64,000 bases of DNA from Holacanthus passer (lineage: Eukaryota > Chordata > Actinopteri > Pomacanthidae), in NCBI GenBank assembly GCA_025331565.1, contig JAFREQ010000154.1, positions 363,001 through 427,000 on the forward strand, read 5' to 3'. The notes under the pieces are model-generated. The model searched no databases, was not told where the DNA came from, and saw only the letters and a program-made list of their open reading frames with translations. Positions 24,908 through 63,077 of this stretch are shown here, in pieces. Position 1 is the first letter of the stretch. The number at the start of each line of letters is the position of its first letter. The position numbers were made by a program, and so were the translations under genes.

Positions 24908-25667
24908 TAAGACAGGTGAGCTGGAGGGCCCTGAAGTGGATGGATTTGTCAAGGACATGATGGAGCTGGTGAAGGTAAAAACATTTTGCTCATCATGAAT
25001 GTAAAACTTGACCTGATGCACTGAGCCAATATTTCATTGATCGGATATTGATCAGTGTCATTCAGCTCTGATAATGATGCATGATCTTTCCTGAACACTG
25101 TAGCTTACAGAAAGCTTCAGGTTGATTCTACTCTCATGTCTGTATCCTAAATATGAAGCCAGATGTTTTCACTTCTTTGGGCTTTGATGGTTTGCAAGAA
25201 ACCAGCAGCAGCCAAAATGTCGAGCTGTTGTTTTAACATCGTGACGGATCAGAATGAATGAATGAATGAATGCTGTTATGCTTTGTTACTGGTGGTTTTG
25301 TTTTCATTCTGTTTTAGAAACAGGCCTTTACTGATTCGCTGACTTTCATTTGAGACCCAGCTTTTATTTATTTTATTCACGCCACCGGCAGCGACACGAG
25401 CTCCAGTCTGAACGTGTGTGTCTGCGTGAAGAACTCTCTGAGGATTTGAGCATGAGGCAGAATCAGTCCCTTCACTGTGACACAGTCATTGACCTCTGAC
25501 CCCTCTTCTTCCTGCAGCCCAGCATCAGCGGCACAGACCTGGACCGGTTCAGGAAGGCGCTGATGGGTCACTGCGACATCAACAGAGACGGAAAGATCCA
25601 GAAGAACGAGCTGGCTCTCTGCCTCGGCCTCAAACTCAGCGGATCCTCGCAACATCCACACCAGTGA
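21531..25667 (+). CDS. scgn: secretagogin, six-EF-hand calcium sensor, complete (11 exons)
   Basis: Calcium sensor of neuroendocrine and neuronal cells, related to calbindins and linked to exocytosis (family knowledge). Exons: 21531-21594, 22640-22710, 23013-23108, 23468-23557, 23793-23849, 24149-24226, 24308-24363, 24520-24565, 24734-24793, 24906-24974, 25518-25667 (TGA 25665-25667). All are in phase and give 278 residues against 276 in human. Six EF loops are seen: DVDDNGYIEGKE, DVTADGRLQIQE, DTDSSGYISAIE, DKNRDGRLDLND, DVSKTGELEGPE, DINRDGKIQKNE. Each starts with Asp and ends with an acidic residue, so all six look able to bind calcium. No signal peptide. The chosen ATG gives MDLDGLDAAGF, which aligns with the LDAAGF of human SCGN after a shorter N-terminus. 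The phrase EGPEVDGFVKDMMELV near the C-terminus is diagnostic. The splice acceptor at 24905 follows a (GT)16 run instead of a pyrimidine tract. Confidence 0.95.
22231..22345 (+). repeat. teleost interspersed repeat (GGTGGAAAGTAACTAA family)
   Basis: Begins 'ggtggaaagtaactaaatac' and continues through a segment similar to 'tacttgagtatttcc' and 'cttctactccac', a sequence I remember as very common in acanthomorph genomes. It lies in scgn intron 1. Copies of the other end of the family appear at 31771-31920 and 55219-55350. Confidence 0.6.
22839..22854 (+). promoter_or_regulatory. CTCF-like motif in an scgn intron
   Basis: CCACCAGGGGGCAGCA closely fits the remembered CTCF core motif. This is a sequence match only. 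Confidence 0.35.
24872..24903. repeat. (GT)16 forming the 3' end of an scgn intron
   Basis: The GT run is followed directly by 'ag' and exon 24906-24974, so it replaces the usual polypyrimidine tract. Confidence 0.95.
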
Positions 25668-26120
25668 CTTTTTCCTTTCATCCCTCCGTCACTATTCCTC
25701 CTCCTCTTTATTTAACCTTCTCCTTTCTTTCTTCTTTTTGAATTTCAATGTGCATCTTTTACTCCTTCCTACTGTCGGACTCCTCCTCCTCCCATCCTGA
25801 TATCTGGATGTGCTGTCTCCTCCGTCACCGGCTCCCAGTTTGGTGTTAAAAGACCTTGTCTACACATTTTACTCTCCTTAATAGAAGCACAGTACGTTTC
25901 CATCATTTCATATATTTTTCTGTATTAAAAGCAGAGGATGAAATAACGTGCAAGAAATGACTCCATGATTTAAATATAGCTTTGACTTATAAGATTAAAA
26001 AAAACTGTGCTGTTTTTATGGCTGTGTGACGTGTTGCTTTTTGTAATGTCATAATATATGAAACAGTGTTTGCATGACGTTATTGTGACATAATGATGGT
26101 AAATAAAATGTATTTAATCT
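25668..26120 (+). terminator. scgn: scgn 3'UTR and poly(A) signal
   Basis: Non-coding AT-rich sequence after the scgn stop. AATAAA lies at 26102-26107 and is followed by a GT/T-rich stretch (26120-26140), the usual arrangement of a vertebrate cleavage site. Confidence 0.75.
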
Positions 26121-26762
26121 TTGTCAGTTGTGTCTTTTCTACAAACAACACGACAGGAAGTCTGTCAGCGAATCTGTAGACTGTGAGCTGACTTCTCTCA
26201 ACCACCTTCGATCGGCACCAAAAGACATCGACATTGAGCAAAAACATTTGACTTTATCAAAAATAAACATATCTCTAAATTCTTTGAACTCTTTGAGCTC
26301 ACATTAATAGAGTTTGTAATTTAATTTTTAGATGGATAGATCTACTTTATTTGTCCCAAACTGAGAAGCTCTTGAGTTTGAACGAATTCAACCTGTTGTA
26401 TTCGTGTTGTGGCAGAAAGGAACTAAAAACATACATAAACAAATGAAACTAAAACTACGTTCAAATTTATTGTATTATTATTGTATTGGACTGAACACAG
26501 TCCAGTTCTTTTTTATCCCCACACAAACTGTAGTTTAATGTAGTTGAACTCAATCAACGAGCTTCGGCTGAAGTGCAAACACCTGCTCAGGTTTCCAGAG
26601 CTGATCCTCCAACCTGATTCGAGTTACTTCATCAGACGTGATCGAGGCACCGACAGTTGAAAAGGCCTCAGTGTGAGCAGCTGTCAGGAAGCTTCAGTTC
26701 TCACTTTGTTGTTTGTCCACGAGCTGAACAAGTCGAGCCGACTGGATTCAGCTTTTTCAAAA
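26121..26762. other. spacer and probable promoter of the proline-rich secreted gene
   Basis: No coding feature seen. At 26330-26362 there is a fragment like the fish repeat end 'gatagatctactttatttgtccc'. The promoter of the downstream gene should be in the last few hundred bases. I cannot point to a convincing TATA box. Confidence 0.5.
26330..26362. repeat. fish repeat-end fragment ('gatagat...tttatttgtccc')
   Basis: Short match to a remembered repeat terminus that is widespread in teleosts. The rest of the element is not recognisable. Confidence 0.35.
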
Positions 26763-29335
26763 ATGGCTGTGAGGTGAGATCACTTTTCTCTGTTCTGTCA
26801 TGTGGCTCCACCGACTGGTTTAATTGTGTTGTTTCCTCCTTCAGGCTGCTCCTGCTCTCGCTGTTGGTGTTCGGCCACCGAGCAGAAGGTAAGAAGTCAC
26901 AAACTGCAGCTCCACTGACTGAAGTCTGACTCTGACCTCAGTGTTTCCTCTCTCAGCTCTCAGCTACAGAAGTGGAGGCTCCAGTGTCGTCGTACCTCAC
27001 TTTGACCTGGCTCCAGACTTTCCCAGGAGCTACAAGCCTGCTTCAGCTGCCTCCAGGTATCAGAGCTCTGCGGAGTCTGGAGCTCCTCTGGGAGCCTCTG
27101 GATCCAGTTATAATGAAGGTGCTTTGTCTGAGGCCCTGAAACCTGCTGCTGCTGCTGCACCGCCCAGTTCAGGAGGTTTTATAAGCTCTTATAGGAGGCG
27201 AGTAGATGGTTACAGTCCAGAAGGAAGTGTTTCCAGTTACCAGCCTGGTTCACTGACGCGTCAAAACCCACAACAGCCACTGTATCAACCAAACCCTAAT
27301 GTTGATGAGGTCACACAGACCAAAGCCGGCATGTGGGATTTTGCTCCACCACAAAATGAAAACGGATTTGAGTCGAGTATCGCTTCAAGTTTTGGAATTG
27401 AGATGCATTCTGGTCCGAGCTACCCGGCCCAGCCGGCCAAGCCCCAGCAGCCGAGCTACCCGGCCCAGCCGGCCAAGCCCCAGCAGCCGAGCTACCCGGC
27501 CCAGCCGGCCAAGCCCCAGCAGCCGAGCTACCCGGCCCAGCCGGCCAAGCCCCAGCAGCCGAGCTACCCGGCCAAGCCCCAGCAGCCGAGCTACCCGGCC
27601 AAGCCCCAGCAGCCGAGCTACCCGGCCAAGCCCCTGCAGCCGAGCTACCCGGCCAAGCCCCTGCAGCCGAGCTACCCGGCCAAGCCCCTGCAGCCGAGCT
27701 ACCCGGCCAAGCCCCCAAGGCCAAGCCCCAGCAGCCGAGCTACCCGGCCAAGCCCCTGCAGCCGAAGCCAAGCCCCAGCAGCCCCTGCAGCCGAGCTACC
27801 CGGCCAGCCCCAGCAGCCGAGCTACCCGGCAGCCCCAGCAGCCGAGCTACCCGGCCAAGCCCCAGCAGCGAGCACCCGGCCAAGCCCCTGCAGCCAGCAA
27901 GCCCCTGCAGCCGAGCTACCCGGCCAAGCCCCTGCAGCCCCAGCAGCCGAGCTACCCGGCCAAGCCCCTGCAGCCCCAGCAGCCGAGCTACCCGGCCAAG
28001 CCCCTGCAGCCCCAGCAGCCGAGCTACCCGGCCAAGCCCCTGCAGCCCCTGCAGCCCAGCTACCCGGCCAAGCCCCTGCAGCCCAGCTACCCGGCCAAGC
28101 CCCCAGCCCCAGCAGCCGAGCTACCCGGCCAAGCCCCTGCAGCCCCAGCAGCCCAGCTACCCGGCCAAGCCCCAGCAGCCCCAGCAGCCGAGCTACCCGG
28201 CCAAGCCCCAGCAGCCCCAGCAGCCGAGCTACCCGGCCAAGCCCCAGCAGCCCCAGCAGCCGAGCTACCCGGCCAAGCCCCAGCAGCCCCAGCAGCCGAG
28301 CTACCCGGCCAAGCCCCAGCAGCCCCAGCAGCCGAGCTACCCGGCCAAGCCCCTGCAGCCCCAGCAGCCCAGCTACCCGGCCAAGCCCCTGCAGCCCCAG
28401 CAGCCCAGCTACCCGGCCAAGCCCCTGCAGCCCCAGCAGCCCAGCTACCCGGCCAAGCCCCTGCAGCCCCTGCAGCCCAGCTACCCGGCCAAGCCCCTGC
28501 AGCCCCTGCAGCCCAGCTACCCGGCCAAGCCCCTGCAGCCCCTGCAGCCCAGCTACCCGGCCAAGCCCCTGCAGCCCCTGCAGCCCAGCTACCCGGCCAA
28601 GCCCCTGCAGCCCCTGCAGCCCAGCTACCCGGCCAAGCCCCTGCAGCCCCTGCAGCCGAGCTACCCGGCCAAGCCCCTGCAGCCCCAGCAGCCCAGCTAC
28701 CCGGCCAAGCCCCTGCAGCCCCAGCAGCCCAGCTACCCGGCCAAGCCCCTGCAGCCCCAGCAGCCCAGCTACCCGGCCAAGCCCCTGCAGCCCCTGCAGC
28801 CCAGCAGCCCCTGCAGCCCAGCTACCCGGCCAAGCCCCTGCAGCCCAGCTACCCGGCCAAGCCCCTGCAGCCCAGCTACCCGGCCCAGCCGGCCAAGCCC
28901 CTGCAGCCCAGCTACCCGGCCCAGCCGGCCCAGCCCCTGCAGCCCAGCTACCCGGCCCAGCCCAGCCCCTGCAGCCCAGCTACCCGGCCCCCGGCCCAGC
29001 CCCTGCAGCCCAGCCCCTGCAGCCCCCAGCCCAGCTACCCGGCCCAGCCCCTGCAGCCCAGCTACCCGGCCCAGCCCCTGCAGCCCAGCTACCCGGCCCA
29101 GCCCCTGCAGCCCAGCTACCCGGCCCAGCCCCTGCAGCCCAGCTACCCGGCCCAGCCGGCCAAGCCCCTGCAGCCCAGCTACCCGGCCAAGCCCCAGCAG
29201 CCCCTGCAGCCCAGCTACCCGGCCCCTGGTGTGAGCCAAAGCAAAGCTGGTATGTGGGACTTTGCTCTTTCTGAGGGAAGAGTTGCTCCAAGAAGCCTGG
29301 GACATCGTCCACCTTACTCTTGCCATTGTGACTGA
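26763..29335 (+). CDS. secreted Tyr/Pro/Lys/Gln-rich tandem-repeat protein, frame disturbed within the repeat
   Basis: I do not recognise this gene. Exons: 26763-26773, 26845-26888, 26957-29337 (stop TGA at 29333-29335), then a 3'UTR exon from 29520. Exons 1-2 encode a clear signal peptide, MAVRLLLLSLLVFGHRAEA, and the mature protein begins LSYRSGG. About 150 non-repetitive residues rich in Ser/Tyr/Pro follow, then about 50 units of SYPAKP plus QQP, LQP or both (9- or 12-residue spacing), then a tail ending PPYSCHCD. The opening part reads in frame 1 and the closing part in frame 2, so the joined CDS (2434 nt) is not a multiple of three. Unit frame changes at several points from about 27712. 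This could reflect assembly errors in the array or real decay. No membrane segment and no ZP domain are seen. Tyr/Lys/Gln/Pro repeats recall egg-envelope choriogenin N-termini and mussel adhesive proteins, which is only an analogy. Confidence 0.7.
27418..29228 (+). repeat. coding minisatellite, about 50 units of 27 or 36 bp
   Basis: Unit core is agctacccggccaagcccc followed by cagcag/ctgcag and ccc/ccg, encoding SYPAKP plus QQP/LQP blocks. Order: four 36-bp SYPAQPAKPQQP units, a group of 27-bp units, a disturbed zone (27712-27910), then about 24 units with strict 36-bp spacing (27913-28766), then mixed 27/36-bp units with AQ in place of AK. No stop codon occurs in any plus-strand frame across most of the array. 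Confidence 0.95.
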
Positions 29336-29337
29336 AG

Positions 29338-29625
29338 GTGAACTTATTTTCTTTTCCCAATGACATTGAAATCTTTATGTAAATGTTCTGTTTTGCTGAA
29401 ATGAAGGTGAAGGATTATAGTACATTTTCAAGTAATATGCAGGTGGCTTTATTCCAAATCAAATTCTTTCAGGTCAAGGTAAATGTATTACAAGATTACT
29501 AAACTGTTTCTGTTTGCAGGTTCCTTCCTGGAAACGGTCTGTCCTGGCATCAACTCTTAAGACGAGAAACCTTTAGTCATCCCTCTTTGCAGTTTTGTGA
29601 AACTCATTAAAGTTCTTAGACCTGA
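29338..29625 (+). terminator. 3'UTR intron, last exon and poly(A) signal of the repeat-protein gene
   Basis: Two bases after the stop codon a GTGAAC donor begins an intron (29338-29519) ending 'tgtttgcag'. The last exon (from 29520) carries ATTAAA at 29605-29610 followed by a TG-rich stretch. The structure suggests a complete, recently expressed gene rather than an old relic. Confidence 0.6.
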
Positions 29626-30727
29626 ACTCCTTGTCTTTGTGTGTTTCAATTTCAGTGTTCTGTTGAGTGAAACAGTAGCTCGCAGTACTCAACTTATGCA
29701 AAAACAGGAAAAACTTCAAATGAGCTTCTGCATTAAACCTTTTCTCTCAAAGTTCACATTTGGCACTAAACATTTGTTCTGTATTCCAATAACATGAAAT
29801 AACTCCAATGTCTTGAGGTTCCAAAGCTTGTTCAGTGTGTAAACAGTCAAACCTTCACCTCAATACAGAAACATAGCTGTTTCATTCTTCGTACCAGCTG
29901 CAGAAATAACAGTTGAATTGGGGCTAAAAACCAACTGGAGACGAGGCTGTTTGCCAAGCAGGTGGTCGCTCTCAGGAAAATTACAGAGGACGTCCAAGAG
30001 TCAAGACTGAGTCTGCTGAATCTGCCATGATGTGGAATTCAGCCACGAGCTGCTACAGTTCAAACAGCTGCTTGTTGTCGGTGAAGAAGCTTCTGTTTCT
30101 CAGTCCTGTAGAGAAGGACTGAACTGTCTTCACTTTAGTTCTATAGTTGAAGGAAGGTACATTAATAAAATCAGCTGTTGGTTGGAATTAAATTGTGCTT
30201 TGAAACTAAAGATTCAGTCATTTCTCAGAGTCGGGCTCCACGTCTGTCATCTGTCATACAACAAGATGGACACTTTATCAGAGCCTGATTTGTTTGATCT
30301 CAGCAGGTTGAATTTTTCTGTCCAGTCATTTTTGGACACGACAGATATTTTGTCTTTTCTTTCTGATCATTCACTTATTTTCACCCCGAACGCTCTTTCA
30401 TGCTCCTTTCAAACTTCTTCGGCAGCCGAGATCAGCTGTTCTTCAAACTGAGGCTCTGATGTTTCTCGTCTTCCTGCTGTTTGAAAAGAGCCTGTTGGTT
30501 TCTTTTCACCGAGCGCTGGTGTGAATATAACTGAAAAAAATGAGTTTGGGAAAAGTCATAATCTCATGAGCCTCTGAACTGGATCGAACACGCTGTGAAT
30601 CATGAGTGTCGTCTTTTCACTTCCACTTCTTCTCTTCTCTCTCGCCCTCTCTCTGATAGCTGTTATTAGTTGACTCTTCTCCTGTTTGGGGGAGATAATA
30701 ACACACAGCGCTGCTTTTTGGACTCTC

Positions 30728-30760
<33 letters not shown>

Positions 30761-31770
30761 TGCTCCCTGTCATTAAGCAGCAGTCTGTGTGGTTAAAATG
30801 ACACAGCTTTGACTGTTTGAAGCTCTGCCAGCTTCACCATCTGATCCCAGATCTTCCTCCAGCAAACCGGTCGACCCTGCAGGCTTCACTTCAGCCTCCG
30901 GAGCTTCACTTCAGGGCGAAGTCTGCAGCTTTGTCCTTCTCAGCTGTGGACAGACACCAAGTGAAATGAAGGTGATTTTCAGCACAGTGATAAAAAGACT
31001 TAGCTGGTATCTGAATTTTCAAGCAACGTCACTGAAAACTCTTAATTATTTGATACGATGCTAACGAACGCAAACAGAAACACATTTCAACAAAATACAG
31101 TTCAGAAGCATTTTGTTTCTTCAGTCTGATGAATTTCCACCGTCTCATTTAACGTCATCACGGAGCCGAGAGGACGTTTAGGGTTCGATCACGCTGAATG
31201 TATCACAGAGTTTCAGTAACATGAATAATCTCAGAGTTTTCAGTCTTGAACAGAAAGAGTCACTTTAACCTTTGCACATGTTCACTGATGATGAAACACA
31301 ACAAACTTCACAGAATCAATGTGTGGCATTCCTTTTATTAGTTCAGGGTAAAGGTCACATTTCATGTTTATGTTCTCACAACAAAAATGAACCAAAGAGC
31401 AGATTTGAAGTGTTGAAGTGTTTTTCACTGACTGAGTTTATCCACTAGGTGTCATCCAAATCAGCATTTAGACTTTGTGGTGTTGACATGAACTCAGAAG
31501 TTGATGTGCAAATGATCACAATGAGACAAGAAAACATTTAGAAGGCCGATGCAGATATTTTCCACCTGATCAAATCGTACCATTAACGCAAGAGATAAAA
31601 ACTTGGCTCGGTAACTTATGGGAAACCTCAGAATATCAGAGACAGTAAACTTTACACGAGTATGTTTGGTTTGTAAAAGGCAAAGATGTGACTTTCATCA
31701 GTTTAGGATTTAGTTCCACGTTTTCACATTGATGCATTAGTATTAATATTGTCATATATAATAATCTGCA

Positions 31771-31920
31771 ATACAAGCACTTTTACTTCTGATACTTGAA
31801 GTATGTCAGATTAAGTTGATGATACATTTGCACAAGTAGGATTTGAGTTTTTACTTGTGGTTGTATGTGGAGTGTTTTTACACAGTGGTGTTGGTGAGTT
31901 AAATGAAGGATCTCACTGCT
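31771..31920 (-). repeat. second copy of the GGTGGAAAGTAACTAA repeat family (other end)
   Basis: Segments such as 'cttttacttctgatacttgaagta', 'agtgtttttacacagtggt' and 'tgaaggatct' resemble the distal half of the same teleost repeat seen at 22231. It is strongly diverged. Confidence 0.5.
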
Positions 31921-31930
31921 TTCAACATCA

Positions 31931-31990
31931 CAATCAGAATCAGTTTCATCGGCCAGGTATGTTTACACATACAAGGAATTTGACTGGTTT
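31931..31990. repeat. teleost repeat fragment ('aatcagaatcagtttcatcggccaggtatg')
   Basis: Closely resembles a fish repeat core that I remember (AATCAGAATCAGCTTTATTGGCCAGGTATGTTTACACATACAAGGAATTTG, here 32 to 60 bases shown by position only). It directly follows the preceding repeat. Confidence 0.6.
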
Positions 31991-32246
31991 CACTTTGACC
32001 TCTGTACTTACATATAAGTAGACTGACAACAAAGAGTAGACCAACAAGACTAGGAGGACATTTTTCTAAAACCTGAGACAATGCAAATATATATATATAA
32101 TATATTCATGTTGTTTTGCAAAGTATCAATAGTAGCATCTTCTTATCTTCTTCCTTTTCACCTTTTCATTGGCGTTTGTCTTCTTTATCTTTTCTTCTCC
32201 TTTTTATTTTAACTTTTTGATCTTTTCCAAACAGTTCAGTAAATAT

Positions 32247-32262
32247 TCACTAGGTGGCGACA
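32247..32262 (+). promoter_or_regulatory. CTCF-like motif upstream of mtss1
   Basis: TCACTAGGTGGCGACA is close to the CTCF core (CCACTAGGTGGCGC). It lies between the repeat-protein gene and the mtss1 promoter, where a boundary would be plausible. It is a sequence match only. Confidence 0.3.
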
Positions 32263-32760
32263 ACGCTTTAGATATCAGTGATCAGACGTTGTATCAGCTT
32301 TCATTTTTTTCTATTTCGTCCTGTGAAAACATTCAAATACAAAATATCCTTTAAAAATCTGAACGTCACCTTTTTTAAATATTCAGGCTCTTTTAGACAT
32401 TGTTTAATTTATTTTACATCTTTTTTCAATCTTACATTATTTCACATTGAGGATTTTTCTGGATGAATATTTTTAATTTTATTTGTATTTCTTTTTGGAA
32501 AAAAACTGTAATCTTTTTAACTTTATTCGTATTTTAATTTTATTTCACCTGTACTTTCCTTTTAAATCTTCCTCCTGCATTAGCTCCTCCTCCTCTCATT
32601 AACTAAAGCCTTCCTCAGCTGTGGGCGGGGCCAGCCGAGGCGCGTCCCCGTGCAGCAGGCGCGCTCCCGGGCGGTGTCTCCTCCAGCAGAGCGGCTGGAC
32701 TCGAGCGTGTGAGCTGCTGTCGACCTGTCTGCTGCTCCCGGTGTGTGTCTGTGCTCCGGC

Positions 32761-32793
32761 ATGAGCGTCCTCCAGCAGACCCGGACCCGCTGA
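32761..32793 (+). promoter_or_regulatory. upstream ORF 1 of mtss1 (MSVLQQTRTR)
   Basis: ATG to TGA, ten codons, ending inside the first 16-bp repeat unit. It acts only if transcription starts before 32761, which I cannot determine. Confidence 0.4.
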
Positions 32794-32905
32794 GACCCGG
32801 ACCCGCCGAGACGCGTACCCGCTGAGACCCGGACCCGCTGAGACCCGGACCCGCCGAGACGCGTACCCGCTGAGACCCGGACCCGCCGAGACCCGGACCC
32901 GCTGA
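32778..32905 (+). repeat. 16-bp tandem repeat x8 in the mtss1 leader
   Basis: Eight contiguous 16-bp units (gacccggacccgctga and variants gacccggacccgccga, gacgcgtacccgctga) with exact 16-bp phasing. Variant order suggests a higher-order 48-bp period in the middle. Confidence 0.95.
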
Positions 32906-33008
32906 GAGCTACTGAGAGCCGGGCTCCGCTGCTCCGCTGCTCCTCCTGCCGGGCTCCGCTGCTCCTCCACCTGTGTCTCCTCCAGATAATTCGCGGTGTC
33001 GCCGCCCT

Positions 33009-33026
33009 GATGGAGCGGTGTGTGTA
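33009..33026 (+). promoter_or_regulatory. upstream ORF 2 of mtss1 (MERCV)
   Basis: A five-codon ORF (ATG at 33009, TAG at 33024-33026) ends 15 nt before the main start at 33042. It could lower or tune initiation at the main ATG. Confidence 0.5.
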
Positions 33027-33041
33027 GCCGGGGGGCGGGAG

Positions 33042-63077
<30,036 letters not shown>

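Larger units (their letters stand above)
29640..32580. other. intergenic spacer, no gene seen
   Basis: AT-rich sequence between the repeat-protein gene and mtss1. It holds a (GT)n near 30728-30760, two diverged interspersed repeats (31771-31920 and 31931-31990) and a CTCF-like motif near 32247. A 139-codon open frame at 30032-30451 has no signal, domain, splice or homology support. Confidence 0.65.
32600..33041 (+). promoter_or_regulatory. mtss1: GC/CpG-rich mtss1 promoter and 5' leader
   Basis: Composition changes sharply from AT-rich to GC/CpG-rich at about 32,600. A GC box (gtgggcggggcc) lies at 32621-32632 and no TATA box is evident, as expected for a CpG-island promoter. The leader includes a 16-bp tandem repeat (32778-32905) and two short upstream ORFs. 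Confidence 0.65.

Noticed and set aside
26763..26960. Identification of the repeat protein as an SCPP (enamel-type P/Q-rich) gene
   Set aside because: SCPP signal-peptide exons end in phase 0, whereas here the signal peptide is split by introns in phases 2 and 1.
27311..29326. Long minus-strand frames across the proline-rich repeat
   Set aside because: They follow from the stop-free repeat unit and have no signal peptide or splice support. They are shadows of the plus-strand array.
26763..29335. Identification of the repeat protein as a choriogenin (ZP) gene
   Set aside because: The PxYPxKPQ-like repeats are reminiscent, but no ZP domain, trefoil or cysteine pattern follows the array before the stop codon.
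30032..30451. 139-codon open frame in the spacer upstream of mtss1
   Set aside because: No signal peptide, domain, splice context or plausible start context, and it is AT-rich. It is best explained as chance.
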